A DNA stretch of 64,000 bases from an uncultured OCS116 cluster bacterium (lineage in GTDB: Bacteria > Pseudomonadota > Alphaproteobacteria > Rhizobiales > TMED25): the NCBI GenBank assembly GCA_902613795.1, contig CACMIP010000001.1, positions 354,087-418,086 on the forward strand, written 5' to 3'. This document shows positions 1 to 10,419 of this stretch, one piece after another. The notes beneath the pieces are model-generated. The model was not told where the DNA came from. It did no database searches and saw only the letters and a list, made by a program, of their open reading frames with translations. The first letter of the stretch is position 1; every line of letters begins with the position of its first letter. A program made the translations under genes and the position numbers.

Positions 1-779
1 GCGTACTGAGCGTAATCCTCAAATTTATTCTGATCATCAAAAGCAAATGGTAAATAGCCACATCTATCATTATCTGTATTTGCCCAAACGCGAAGCCTAT
101 TGGATAGTAATCCTGTTAGCCTGCCATTCAGAAATGGGCTATTAAAAAACATTGCTGATATGAGTGGCTGAAGTGCCATCGCAACACGGAACTTTTTTGT
201 GTAATCATTTTCGTCGCTGTAATCAAGATTAACTTGGGTTGTCGCGGAGCAATGCATCATATCTAAGCCATGACTTCCAACTTTTGGCATATATTCCCTC
301 ATGATTGTATATCTGGTCTTTGGAACTCTTGCCATGTCATTAAAGCCCCAGCTTGGAGAAAATCCAAGGCCAAGAGCTCCAATATTTAACTCATTACAAA
401 CATACTCAATTTGAGAATGATATTGTCTAAATTCTTCATTTGTTTGATGTAAGTTGGAACATTTTGATCCTGATAATTCAATTTGACCGCCAGGTTCAAG
501 AGAGATATTTCTATCATTTTGCGTGTCAGATAAACCAATAACATTATCCCCATCAAATATTGGACTCCAATGAAAATGATCTATAAGTATTTTGAACACA
601 TCAACGATGCCCGGACCATCTGAGTATTGAAGCGGACACAACGACTCTTTGTGAAATAAAAATTTTTCGTTTTCTGTTCCGATTTTATAATCTTTGGGTG
701 ATTTTGAGCCCGAATGAAAATAATTAATTAAATCCAATACTGTTGGGATTTGTGAGCTTATTTCTATTTTGTTTTTCAT
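1..779 (-). CDS. gshA: Glutamate--cysteine ligase (GCS2/plant-type), C-terminus cut off by window edge
   Basis: Minus-strand frame open from ATG (cat at 777-779) to the window edge; translation MKNKIEISSQIPTVLDLINYFHSGSK...IGTENEKFLF...SLEPGGQIELSG...HGLDMMHCSATTQVNLDYSDE is characteristic of the family. Confidence 0.82.
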   Translation of the reverse strand, partial: MKNKIEISSQIPTVLDLINYFHSGSKSPKDYKIGTENEKFLFHKESLCPLQYSDGPGIVDVFKILIDHFHWSPIFDGDNVIGLSDTQNDRNISLEPGGQIELSGSKCSNLHQTNEEFRQYHSQIEYVCNELNIGALGLGFSPSWGFNDMARVPKTRYTIMREYMPKVGSHGLDMMHCSATTQVNLDYSDENDYTKKFRVAMALQPLISAMFFNSPFLNGRLTGLLSNRLRVWANTDNDRCGYLPFAFDDQNKFEDYAQY

Positions 780-811
780 AAATTATACAACTGACATGGC
801 AATTACTGCGT

Positions 812-1555
812 TTAACTAAACAGATCTCCATTTGTGGCCTGCAAAAATGATGCCACAACTATTGCCGCGGTATCAGCCCTTAGAACTCTAGACCCAAGAG
901 AGAGTCTTATTAAATTCTTTAACTTTAGAATTCTGTTCCTCTCTTTATCAGAAAACCCCCCCTCAGGTCCAATCAAAAAGGAAATATTCAATTCTTTTGC
1001 CCTGCTCAATTCACTTATAGGATTTTCTGGGTGGGATTTTTCATCGCAAAAGACTAATATTTTTTCGTTAGACCAGTTATTGAGCAACTCATCTAGTGGC
1101 ATAGCGGCATTAATTTTTGGAACGATCATTAGTCCACATTGCTCAGCTGCCTCTTTTGCTCGTGTGAGTAGCTTATTTAGATTTACTTTTCGAACATTCG
1201 AAAATTCCATTATGACTGGCGTGAAAGTGGAAATACCGAGCTCAGTCAACTTTTCAATTATATAGTTGTGCCTGTTAGCGTTTAGAGGAGAAAAATAACA
1301 ATGCATTTCTTTATATTTAATTTGAGACCGAGCGCAGCTGATTGCCTCTATTTCAATTTTATCTTTTTTCACAATTAAAACTTTTGAATACCACTCACCA
1401 TCCACACCATTAAATATACGTAATTCGTCATTTACTTTTACTCTCATAACATTTCTCAAATAGTGATGATCATCATTTGTGACTTCAATTATTGCATTTT
1501 GATACAATTTACAATTTTGATACAGCCTTATGTTTGTTAAATTGTTCGGTTGCAT
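812..1555 (-). CDS. rsmE: 16S rRNA (uracil1498-N3)-methyltransferase RsmE
   Basis: SPOUT signature FLIGPEGGFSDKE and LSLGSRVLRADTAAI. Confidence 0.93.
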   Translation of the reverse strand: MQPNNLTNIRLYQNCKLYQNAIIEVTNDDHHYLRNVMRVKVNDELRIFNGVDGEWYSKVLIVKKDKIEIEAISCARSQIKYKEMHCYFSPLNANRHNYIIEKLTELGISTFTPVIMEFSNVRKVNLNKLLTRAKEAAEQCGLMIVPKINAAMPLDELLNNWSNEKILVFCDEKSHPENPISELSRAKELNISFLIGPEGGFSDKERNRILKLKNLIRLSLGSRVLRADTAAIVVASFLQATNGDLFS

Positions 1556-1601
1556 TTTATTATTTTAATCTCAAAAATTTTGTTATAAATAATTTAATAA
1601 A

Positions 1602-2498
1602 TTGTTAGAAAAAATTATACTGCATATTGTTTTGAAAAGTATTAAAAAAAGAATTAATTGCTACATAGCAATAACACGAAACAACAAGCCGATTGGCTGG
1701 CTTCTGTTGTTCATTCCATGCTTGTACGGTATCATTTCATCTTCAATTTATTCGAGTAAAATAATTGAATTAGAAATTATAGTACTTTTTTTACTTGGCT
1801 CTATCCTTATGAGATCTGCTGGTTGCATTTTTAATGATATAGTTGATCGCAAGATAGACGCGCAAGTTGAACGCACCAAAAACAGACCATTAGCAAATAA
1901 AACCATGTCACTCTTTGAAGCAATTTTATTACTTCTGGTGCTATTATTTTTTAGCTTGTGCATACTTATTTCCCTCAACACAATTACAATAATAATTGGG
2001 ATAATGTCATTAATTCTGGTTGTTACATACCCATTTATGAAGAGAATTACACACTGGCCACAGCTTTTTTTGGGTATAACGTTCAACTGGGGTGTAATAA
2101 TGGGCTGGACATCCGTATCAGAGAGCCTGAGTCCTGTCATATTCCTGATTTATCTATCTTCCATTTTTTGGACATTGGGTTATGACACTGTTTATGGTTA
2201 CCAAGATATTGTTGATGATAAAATCATAGGTATTAAGTCAACAGCTGTTCTGTTTGAGAAGAACCCAAAAGCAGCGGTCTATACCTTTTATATAATTAGT
2301 TTTTTAATTATGTTCATGGCAATGATTTGGATTGGTTCAGACTACAAAACATTTTTAGTATTTCTTTGTGCAGTTATGCTTGGTATAGTATTGCTTGAAA
2401 AACTCAATTTAAGAGAAGTACAATCTTGCGCTAGTTTTTTCTCGGCAAATAAGTATATAGGTTTTCTGGTAGTATTGGCACTAGCATCATCCATTTAG
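1602..2498 (+). CDS. ubiA: 4-hydroxybenzoate polyprenyltransferase UbiA
   Basis: Multi-TM; RSAGCIFNDIVDRKIDAQVERTKNRPLA and GYDTVYGYQDIVDDKIIGIKSTA motifs; TTG start. Confidence 0.92.
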   Translation: MLEKIILHIVLKSIKKRINCYIAITRNNKPIGWLLLFIPCLYGIISSSIYSSKIIELEIIVLFLLGSILMRSAGCIFNDIVDRKIDAQVERTKNRPLANKTMSLFEAILLLLVLLFFSLCILISLNTITIIIGIMSLILVVTYPFMKRITHWPQLFLGITFNWGVIMGWTSVSESLSPVIFLIYLSSIFWTLGYDTVYGYQDIVDDKIIGIKSTAVLFEKNPKAAVYTFYIISFLIMFMAMIWIGSDYKTFLVFLCAVMLGIVLLEKLNLREVQSCASFFSANKYIGFLVVLALASSI

Positions 2499-2510
2499 TC
2501 TATTAAAAAA

Positions 2511-3806
2511 ATGAAAAAGATATTTCAAAATTTTGTAATCTTAATATATGTGTTTTTGACAAACCTATTCCTAATCTTTGGATACGTATACATGACTATA
2601 CGTAGGGCTAATTCCAAAGAAACCCATGAAAGCCTTGAACAAAAACTCGGCCAAAATTTTTCATCATCAAGTCACATTGATAAAAAAATCATATGGATAC
2701 ATGCAGCTAGTATTGGTGAGACTTACTCAGGACTGAGTGTGGCTAAGTTTATTTTAAAATATAACACCGAAATCTGTATCTTATTTACCACAACAACTCT
2801 ATCATCTGCAAAGATTTTAGAAAATAACGCAAATGATAGAGTCATTCATCAGTTCCTACCTTTAGATGTGAAAATGTTTGTAAAAAGATTTTTAAATCAC
2901 TGGTCACCAGTACTATCTATTTTCATGGAGTCAGAAATATGGCCTAATTTCTATCTTGAGCTTGAACGTAGGAACATACCACTATATTTACTGAATGCGC
3001 GGCTATCTGATAAAAGCTTTAATAGGTGGCATAAGCTTAAAATATTAGCAGATAGAATACTTTCCATACCAAAATTGATTTCGTGTCAGGATAATGACAC
3101 CTATCAAAGATATAAACAGCTGGGTCAGTCAAATATAAGATTATCTGAGAATATTAAATACGCAAATACGCCATTAAAAACAAATAAAAAGGAATATGAA
3201 TATCTCAAAAAAATATTAGAAGAGAAATTTATATACATTGCTGCATCAGTACACGAGAAGGAGACTGAGTTATTCTATAATTTACACAAAAAAATCCTCA
3301 AAAAACATCCAAATATAGTATGTATATTTGCACCGAGGCATACTGAAACGTGCTCTAAAATGATTTCCTTATTAGACGCACATGCCCACAATTGGACATA
3401 TTTACCAAATAATGAGCTAAAACCTGATCATGACTTTTTAATTATCAATGAAGTCGGAATTTTAGGTACTTATTTTGAATTATCCCAAATAGCAGTAATA
3501 GGTGGCTCCTTTGATACAATTGGCGGCCATAATCCAATTGAGGCAATACAAAAAAATTGTATAGTTTTGCATGGAAAAAATATTCAAAATTTTGGTGATA
3601 TATATAAATCCTTAGATGAGCTTAAATGCTCGTTTTTAACTAATGACGCAGACTCAATTGTGCAAAAAATTGAAGATTTCATTGGCCAACCAAGTAAAAC
3701 GCAGGACACCCTAAAAAATATAAACAGAATAATAAGCAAGAAAAAGGTACTTGTTGAGAATGAAATACTTGATATTCTAAATTTAGAACACGGAAAAATC
3801 CAATGA
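2511..3806 (+). CDS. waaA: 3-deoxy-D-manno-octulosonic acid transferase
   Basis: IWIHAASIGE, FMESEIWPNF, GGSFDTIGGHNPIEAI motifs. Confidence 0.93.
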   Translation: MKKIFQNFVILIYVFLTNLFLIFGYVYMTIRRANSKETHESLEQKLGQNFSSSSHIDKKIIWIHAASIGETYSGLSVAKFILKYNTEICILFTTTTLSSAKILENNANDRVIHQFLPLDVKMFVKRFLNHWSPVLSIFMESEIWPNFYLELERRNIPLYLLNARLSDKSFNRWHKLKILADRILSIPKLISCQDNDTYQRYKQLGQSNIRLSENIKYANTPLKTNKKEYEYLKKILEEKFIYIAASVHEKETELFYNLHKKILKKHPNIVCIFAPRHTETCSKMISLLDAHAHNWTYLPNNELKPDHDFLIINEVGILGTYFELSQIAVIGGSFDTIGGHNPIEAIQKNCIVLHGKNIQNFGDIYKSLDELKCSFLTNDADSIVQKIEDFIGQPSKTQDTLKNINRIISKKKVLVENEILDILNLEHGKIQ

Positions 3807-4804
3807 GAAGACCTAGATTCTGGAATGATACTTCACTGCTCACAAATGTACTGGCCCCAATTGGGCTCATTCATCATTTTATTTCCAGGCAAAACTACAG
3901 ACTACAAAAAACATATCATTCAAATGCCCCTGTAATTTGCATTGGTAGCCCTATAATTGGAGGTGGGGGCAAGACTCCAGTCGTGATAGCAATACAAAAA
4001 TTATTGCTAAAAAAAAATAAAAAAATATCAGCAACATCAGTGTGTTATAAGGGAAAGATCAAATACCCAGTTCTTATAAATAAAAGTCACACATCGATTG
4101 ATGTTGGGGACGAACCCCTCCTTCTATCTCAATTTTGTGAGACATTTGTATCAAAAAATAGAAAGGCAGCCATTAAAATGGCGAATAATTATAGCAAATA
4201 TGACTACATTGTCTCTGAAGATGGATATAGAAATGTATCAATTAAAAACAAAATAAATGTTTTGGTAATAGACGGTAATATGCCAACCATAAATCTCAAA
4301 CAGTTTCCAGCTGGTGATTTACTTGGCTCAATGGACTATACGCTCAGCATAGCTGACATATTAATTCTCATAGATAAAGAAAAAATTGATGATGAGATAA
4401 TTGAAAAGATAAAAAATTATAAGAAATATTATGTGGCAGCTAAATCAGAATACCAAATACGAAATGATTATAAATCTAAAAAAATAGCATTCACAGGTAT
4501 TGGTATGCCTAAGAAATTTTATAATACCTTGAAAGAATTGAAGATAAAAAGTGTTCAGAATTTGACTTATCCAAATCACTTCCAATATAGCAGAAATGAC
4601 GTAAAACACTTACTCAAAATTGCGGCAGTGCACGGTAAGCACTCATTATTAACCACCTCAAAAGACTTTGTAAGATTTAATGATCAGAATGATCCAAATA
4701 GGCAGCTTCGAAATCAAGTGGATGTTCTCGATATCTCTATTAAGATAGATCACCCCGATGATCTATTGAAATATATATCTGCAAAAATCCATAAATTAAA
4801 CTAA
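3803..4804 (+). CDS. lpxK: Tetraacyldisaccharide 4'-kinase LpxK
   Basis: MRRPRFW N-terminus, IGGGGKTPVV P-loop; overlaps waaA stop by 4 nt. Confidence 0.92.
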   Translation: MRRPRFWNDTSLLTNVLAPIGLIHHFISRQNYRLQKTYHSNAPVICIGSPIIGGGGKTPVVIAIQKLLLKKNKKISATSVCYKGKIKYPVLINKSHTSIDVGDEPLLLSQFCETFVSKNRKAAIKMANNYSKYDYIVSEDGYRNVSIKNKINVLVIDGNMPTINLKQFPAGDLLGSMDYTLSIADILILIDKEKIDDEIIEKIKNYKKYYVAAKSEYQIRNDYKSKKIAFTGIGMPKKFYNTLKELKIKSVQNLTYPNHFQYSRNDVKHLLKIAAVHGKHSLLTTSKDFVRFNDQNDPNRQLRNQVDVLDISIKIDHPDDLLKYISAKIHKLN

Positions 4805-5016
4805 CTACTCTTTTTATAACCAGCTAATGCTGCCTCCGCACTTTCATAGGGCTCCTGCCTTTCAACTGACCAGTACTTTAAATCACTAACGTTTATTTTA
4901 TTTCCAGTCACGGCGCACACAACATATTGCCCATCAACCAATACATCAAATTCACCGTCTGAGTATTTTAATTTGGCCTCCTGATTATCTGTTATATTTT
5001 TATTTTTTCCTATCAT
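4801..5016 (-). CDS. DUF2093 domain protein
   Basis: 71 aa, AKLKYSDGEFDVLVDGQYVVCAVTGNKINVSDLKYWSVERQEPY. Confidence 0.8.
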   Translation of the reverse strand: MIGKNKNITDNQEAKLKYSDGEFDVLVDGQYVVCAVTGNKINVSDLKYWSVERQEPYESAEAALAGYKKSS

Positions 5017-5026
5017 TATGCATTAG

Positions 5027-6385
5027 TTATTTATCGTTTTGATTTCTTACGGTAATTTCACCATCTGAAAACATAATGTTCACTAATTTATGTTGATTTG
5101 CAACTTTTTTGCTTTCAACAATTGATTTATCTTGATCTTTTATTATGGCATAACCCCGACTTAGGGTTTTTTTATAATTTAAACTATCTAATAGTCTATT
5201 ATTAGAGGACAATAAATAGGATTTATCTCGAATTCCACCTTTTGTACTTGATACTAATTCTGAATTAATTTTTTCCTGCTTTATTGCAAAGTTATTCAGT
5301 TTCTGCTCAAGCAATCTAATCATTCTTTCATTTATGTTAATTTGTTTCAATTTCTTATTCTGGATATTACTAACAAGAGCCTGTTTTGATATCTTGGAAC
5401 TTAGCCTTTCAAAATTGATTAGTTTTCTATTTTGATATTGCATTCCCCTAGAGATTAATTTTTGCTCTGCAAAGTTGTATCTTAGTATGAAATGAGCAAA
5501 TTTATCAAAAATGAACTTCTTTAGTGTTTCTATATCCTGATTAATCTTATACTTGACCTCTCTAATATCCGGGAATAATTCTCCTGCTGCAGCAGTGGGT
5601 GTGGGGGCTCTGTAGTCTGAAGCAAGATCAATAAGACATGTATCTGTTTCATGACCAATTGCAGTTATAACTGGAATATCCGATGAATATACTGCTCTGA
5701 CAAGTATTTCATCATTAAAACCCCACAAATCCTCAAGTGATCCACCACCTCTTGCAATTAGTATAACATCCGGTCTTTTCGTGGGAGAAGTCAACCTATT
5801 GGCCCCAATTACTGCTTCACTAATTTCCTTTGGGCAGTTTTGCCCTTGAACAGAAACATCCATAATATCAATATTTATTGGATATCCTCGATCTCTATTT
5901 ATTCTTAAAATATCGCGTATTACTGCTCCATTAATGGAGGTTAAAATAAGCAAATTTTTTGGATATTTTGGAATTAATTTTTTCTTCGAAACATCAAATA
6001 TCCCCTCCGCTTGCAGACTTTTCTTTAATTTCTCGTAAAGAGCCAATAGCGCACCTTCACCTGCAACCTCAATATTATCAATCATTATTTGATATTTTGA
6101 GTTACTACCTCTTGAGTATGTAGTAATTTTTCCAGATGCAATTACTTCCATTCCATCTTGTGGCTTGATGTTTAATTTTTGGAATTTGTCAGGCCAAATA
6201 ATCGCTTCTATGAGGTCATTTTGTTCCTTTAATGATAAAAATACATGCCCTGCTTTGCTCACACTGAGCCCAGATACCTCTCCTCTAAGTCTTAAATAAC
6301 CAAAGTTTTCTTCAAGGCTCTTCTTTATTTCTTGAGAGAGCTCGATTACACCATATTCTCGAATATTTTGATTAACAAAAATCAT
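5027..6385 (-). CDS. xseA: Exodeoxyribonuclease VII large subunit
   Basis: OB-fold N-terminus, ILIARGGGSLEDLWGFNDEILVRAV, ITAIGHETDTCLIDLASDYRAPTPTAAA. Confidence 0.96.
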   Translation of the reverse strand: MIFVNQNIREYGVIELSQEIKKSLEENFGYLRLRGEVSGLSVSKAGHVFLSLKEQNDLIEAIIWPDKFQKLNIKPQDGMEVIASGKITTYSRGSNSKYQIMIDNIEVAGEGALLALYEKLKKSLQAEGIFDVSKKKLIPKYPKNLLILTSINGAVIRDILRINRDRGYPINIDIMDVSVQGQNCPKEISEAVIGANRLTSPTKRPDVILIARGGGSLEDLWGFNDEILVRAVYSSDIPVITAIGHETDTCLIDLASDYRAPTPTAAAGELFPDIREVKYKINQDIETLKKFIFDKFAHFILRYNFAEQKLISRGMQYQNRKLINFERLSSKISKQALVSNIQNKKLKQININERMIRLLEQKLNNFAIKQEKINSELVSSTKGGIRDKSYLLSSNNRLLDSLNYKKTLSRGYAIIKDQDKSIVESKKVANQHKLVNIMFSDGEITVRNQNDK

Positions 6386-6474
6386 TTAAAACCATTATTT
6401 ATGAATTAACATTATAATTCTATACGTTAATATTATGAGTAAAATTATTTTGATGTAACTAAAATTGTGGGTAA

Positions 6475-7746
6475 ATGAATATCTTAATCATTGGCAGTGG
6501 TGGAAGAGAGCATGCCATCGCAATGGCTTTGTCTAAAAGTCCAAGAAAGAACCAGTTATTTGCCCTTCCTGGTAATCCCGGTATTAGCGAATATTGTGAG
6601 TGTATCGATATTGACCCATCTAACTTCAGAGAGATCAAGAATTTTTCCAAAAATAATAATATTGACCTTGTAATTGTTGGGCCCGAAGTACCAATATGTG
6701 AGGGAATTACAGATTACTTGAAAGAATATAAAATAGACGTTTTTGCACCCAGTTTGGAGGCATCAAAGCTGGAGTCGTCAAAAAAATTTACAAAAGAAAT
6801 TGCATTTGAAAATAATATTCCAACAGGTGAAGCAAAGTGGTTTGATAATTATGCTGATGCTTGTTTGTATTTAGAAAAACTTGAGGCACCATATGTCATA
6901 AAAGCTGATGGATTAGCAGCAGGTAAAGGTGTTGCAATTTGTGAAGATCTCAATGGCGCAAAAAATTCATTGGAAGATGTCTTTAACGGAAAATTTGGAA
7001 GTGGGCAATCCGTATTAATTGAAGAATTTCTGTATGGTCAAGAGCTCAGCTACTTTGCGATTACAGACGGTAAGGAAATTCTACCCCTCATAGGAGCTCA
7101 AGATCACAAACGGCTGCAGGATAAAGATGAGGGTCCAAATACAGGTGGTATGGGCGCCTACTGCCCCCCACCAATGTTATCTACTGAACTCGAAAATAAA
7201 ATTATGAAGCAAATTTTAGAACCAACAATATACGGCCTTAGAAAGAGAGGCATTGAATATAAAGGGGTTCTTTTTGCGGGACTGATGGTTAAAGAAAATC
7301 AACCAAGCTTGATTGAATACAATATTAGATTTGGTGATCCTGAAACCCAGGCATTATTGATGCTCATGAAGTCAGACTTTTCAGAATTACTGATTGAAAC
7401 TGTGAATGGAAATATTAAAAATTATAATCTTGAGTGGGAAAAAAAGAGAGCAATAACAGTAGTATTAGCTAATGAAGGGTATCCATCAAAATATAATAAA
7501 AATGCAGAAATATATGGTATTGGGGATGCAGAAAAAAATCCAAATGTGAAAGTTTTTCATGCTGGCACTTCAATCATTGATGGTTCCTTGATAGCCACGG
7601 GTGGCAGAGTACTAAATGTTACATCAATTGCTGACACACTAGAACTTGCAAGAGAACATGCCTATTCAGCAATTGAAAAGATAACCTACAAAGGTAAAGT
7701 GTATCGAAATGATATAGCTTGGAGAGCTCTGAGCAAAATTACTTAA
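6475..7746 (+). CDS. purD: Phosphoribosylamine--glycine ligase
   Basis: MNILIIGSGGREHAIA, VIKADGLAAGKGV, NIRFGDPETQALL. Confidence 0.97.
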   Translation: MNILIIGSGGREHAIAMALSKSPRKNQLFALPGNPGISEYCECIDIDPSNFREIKNFSKNNNIDLVIVGPEVPICEGITDYLKEYKIDVFAPSLEASKLESSKKFTKEIAFENNIPTGEAKWFDNYADACLYLEKLEAPYVIKADGLAAGKGVAICEDLNGAKNSLEDVFNGKFGSGQSVLIEEFLYGQELSYFAITDGKEILPLIGAQDHKRLQDKDEGPNTGGMGAYCPPPMLSTELENKIMKQILEPTIYGLRKRGIEYKGVLFAGLMVKENQPSLIEYNIRFGDPETQALLMLMKSDFSELLIETVNGNIKNYNLEWEKKRAITVVLANEGYPSKYNKNAEIYGIGDAEKNPNVKVFHAGTSIIDGSLIATGGRVLNVTSIADTLELAREHAYSAIEKITYKGKVYRNDIAWRALSKIT

Positions 7747-8194
7747 GCCCTCTCTTCGATTGAAAGAATGCCTTAATTAACTCTTTATTTTCTACCTCTA
7801 GAATACCTCCATATAACTCTGGGCGATGGTTGCATTCTCTAGAAGATAAGTATCTCGATGACTCTTTTGAAGAAAATTCATTTAGTTGGCTTGCGTAAGC
7901 ACCAAAATAAAGCCTACGTATGCGAGCGTTTGAAATTGCTACCATACACATTAAGCAAGGCTCAAGAGTAACAAACAAATCATAATCCGTGAGAATATTA
8001 TTTTTTACCTTTTCGGTGGCAATTCTCAAAGCATTGATCTCGGCGTGTGCAGATGGATCATATGTTGATTTGGTCAAATTATGAGCTCTTGAAATTATTT
8101 CCCCATCCCTATGCACAATCAAAGCTCCGACGGGTACCTCACCCGCATCCTTAGCTTCAACTGCTTCTTCAATCGCGAGCTCCATAAATCTCAT
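7739..8194 (-). CDS. tadA: tRNA-specific adenosine deaminase
   Basis: HAEINALR and EPCLMCMVAISNARIRRLYFGA zinc-deaminase motifs. Confidence 0.93.
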   Translation of the reverse strand: MRFMELAIEEAVEAKDAGEVPVGALIVHRDGEIISRAHNLTKSTYDPSAHAEINALRIATEKVKNNILTDYDLFVTLEPCLMCMVAISNARIRRLYFGAYASQLNEFSSKESSRYLSSRECNHRPELYGGILEVENKELIKAFFQSKRGLK

Positions 8195-8249
8195 AAATGC
8201 CTCTCATAAAAAGATATAAAATAAATTCATTACATCATATAATCGTAGC

Positions 8250-9002
8250 ATGCCAAATAATATCAATAAAGATACAAAAAATATTAGAATAGCAAAATTT
8301 ATCTCAAAAGCTGGAGCATATTCGCGCAGGGATGCAGAAAAACTTATCTTTGAAGGAAAAGTTGAAATAAATGGCAGAACTATTGACTCACCTGCAACAT
8401 TTGCTAATCAAAAAGATAAAATCTTGGTAGATGGTAAAATAATAAAACATAATGAAAGTACTCGAATATGGCTCCTAAACAAGCCAAAAGGCTACATTAC
8501 AACATCAAAAGACCCACAAAATAGAAAGGAGGTATTTGATCTTTTGCCATCAAATATAGATCACTTAATTCCAATTGGCAGACTTGATTTGAATACCGAA
8601 GGACTACTTATATTTACAAATAATGGTGATTTTTCACGATATATGGAACATCCAAAAAATAAGATAATGAGAAAATATAAGATTAAGGTTAGAGGAAAGG
8701 TTAAAAAAGAAAAGATTGATGAGATTATCGGTGAAATGATTATTAATAATATTAAATACAATATCATAAATGCAGAACTAATGTCATACAGCCAATCGAA
8801 TTCATGGTTAACGATTGAAATTGCTGAAGGTAAGAATCGTGAAGTTAGAAAAATTTTTGAACATTTAGATATTCAAATAAACAGACTTATAAGAATTAAA
8901 TTTGGGCCATTTGAACTAGGGCAAATAAATAAAGGTGAATTTATTGAACTTAACAAGAAAGAAGTTCCGACAAAATTAAAAAAAATAGGTTTTAAGGAAT
9001 AG
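8250..9002 (+). CDS. rluB: 23S rRNA pseudouridine synthase (RluB/RsuA family)
   Basis: S4 domain then LNKPKGYITTSKDP, PIGRLDLNTEGLLIFTNNG. Confidence 0.88.
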   Translation: MPNNINKDTKNIRIAKFISKAGAYSRRDAEKLIFEGKVEINGRTIDSPATFANQKDKILVDGKIIKHNESTRIWLLNKPKGYITTSKDPQNRKEVFDLLPSNIDHLIPIGRLDLNTEGLLIFTNNGDFSRYMEHPKNKIMRKYKIKVRGKVKKEKIDEIIGEMIINNIKYNIINAELMSYSQSNSWLTIEIAEGKNREVRKIFEHLDIQINRLIRIKFGPFELGQINKGEFIELNKKEVPTKLKKIGFKE

Positions 9003-9005
9003 AAA

Positions 9006-9563
9006 ATGCGCGTCATATCAGGATCTGCAAAGGGTAAAAAATTAGCTAGCGTTAAAGATGCGAGCATCAGACCGACCGCGGATAAAGTAAAAATGGCATT
9101 ATTTAATGTACTACAGCATGGTGTTATTAATTTTAATTTTGAAGGGTGTACCACACTAGATATGTTTTCAGGATCAGGCTCACTGGGAATTGAGTCGTTA
9201 TCAAGAGGTTCCGAATTTTGTTTTTTTTTAGATGTTAGTCGCGAGTCACATCTGGTTTGCAAAAAAAATCTGCAAAACTGCGGCTTTTCTGATCTCTCAG
9301 CGCATGCACTAATGGATATTAGAACAAAAAAACCTTTTTTTATTGAAAATAAATTTGATCTAATTCTAGCCGATCCACCTTATGGAAAAGAATACTTGGT
9401 AAATATTTTAGAGTTTGTTACGAGGAATGATCTTCTTAACTCTGATGGTATCCTCGTTATTGAAGATGATATAAGGGCTGAACTTAAACTCAACAATAAC
9501 TTCAAATTAATTGAAAAAAAAAATTATGGAAAAACCCAGTTAATTTTTTTAATTCCAAACTGA
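9006..9563 (+). CDS. rsmD: 16S rRNA (guanine966-N2)-methyltransferase RsmD
   Basis: MRVISGSAKGKKL, RPTADKVKMALFNVL, LDMFSGSGSLGIESLSRG, LILADPPYG. Confidence 0.95.
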   Translation: MRVISGSAKGKKLASVKDASIRPTADKVKMALFNVLQHGVINFNFEGCTTLDMFSGSGSLGIESLSRGSEFCFFLDVSRESHLVCKKNLQNCGFSDLSAHALMDIRTKKPFFIENKFDLILADPPYGKEYLVNILEFVTRNDLLNSDGILVIEDDIRAELKLNNNFKLIEKKNYGKTQLIFLIPN

Positions 9564-9589
9564 GCTTACAAAGTAAATAAATTAATAGA

Positions 9590-9601
9590 ACGAACGTTCG
9601 T
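9590..9601. promoter_or_regulatory. Perfect 12-bp palindrome ACGAACGTTCGT
   Basis: Read directly; lies between convergent 3' ends of rsmD and the BamF-like gene. Confidence 0.35.
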
Positions 9602-9605
9602 ATGT

Positions 9606-10406
9606 TTAAAATAACCCGAAGCCACTGCTTAATCCTCCGAGCAGTCCTTTAAATACTGTCGGCATTCTATCGACAGGTGGTATTTCCTTGGCTTTATCGT
9701 CTTCTATTATATCGGTTCCAGAGTCTTCTCCAGTAAGATCGTTATCTGAGGGCCCTATATCAATAATATCTTCAATACTCATATCATAGTTTATGTTTTC
9801 ATTATTTCCAGATTGACCGGGTTCTGTTAAATTCTGGAGAGTGAACTGATTCATACTCAAACTTTCAACCACCACATTATTTTTTTTGATGGTGTTTTCT
9901 GATTTTTCTGTTTTTATCCCATCCTTTATAATATTTTCGTTATCTAGTCGTTGGATTTCAGCTTCCACATCAAGAACTTGACTATTCTCCTCTTTCAGTC
10001 TCAGCACATAGTCACGAAGGCTTTCATTCTCATATGCACCCTCTTCGCTATATAATTCTTGTTTAATCTGAGGATTTGCATTATCAGCCTCTGCCATCTC
10101 AAGAATAAAAACTTCTCCATCAGAAATATCAATATCTTCCGTCTCGCCAAAAATCGCTTCTTCCGATAAATTTCTTTGCTCGTCTATGAATGCAATTTGA
10201 TTTTCTGATGGTGGTCTTAAAAGAAAATCAGGTGGCATTTCCAGTGGTTTTTTTGTAACAGTCAAAAACTCATCGGGTGGACCAGCTTGAAAGGCGTTGC
10301 CAGTGGAGGAGGCTGATACAAACTCCTTCAATGAAGGACCACAACCCGTCAATAAAATGATAAGTAGTAGAGGCAAATATTGATATAATTTGTTCTTATA
10401 CATCAC
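9606..10406 (-). CDS. DUF3035/BamF-like lipoprotein
   Basis: Lipobox LLTGC; GPPDEFLTVTKKPLEMPPDFLLRPP block typical of alphaproteobacterial DUF3035. Confidence 0.75.
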   Translation of the reverse strand: MMYKNKLYQYLPLLLIILLTGCGPSLKEFVSASSTGNAFQAGPPDEFLTVTKKPLEMPPDFLLRPPSENQIAFIDEQRNLSEEAIFGETEDIDISDGEVFILEMAEADNANPQIKQELYSEEGAYENESLRDYVLRLKEENSQVLDVEAEIQRLDNENIIKDGIKTEKSENTIKKNNVVVESLSMNQFTLQNLTEPGQSGNNENINYDMSIEDIIDIGPSDNDLTGEDSGTDIIEDDKAKEIPPVDRMPTVFKGLLGGLSSGFGLF

Positions 10407-10419
10407 AGGTTCTAAATAT

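Noticed and set aside
834-1265. Plus-strand ORF of 143 aa opposite rsmE, and similar antisense ORFs across the window (e.g. 1748-2140, 16066-16452, 17350-17676, 42755-43297, 50818-51195)
   Set aside because: Each lies antisense to a confidently assigned gene, has low-complexity or shadow-like composition and no recognisable domain.
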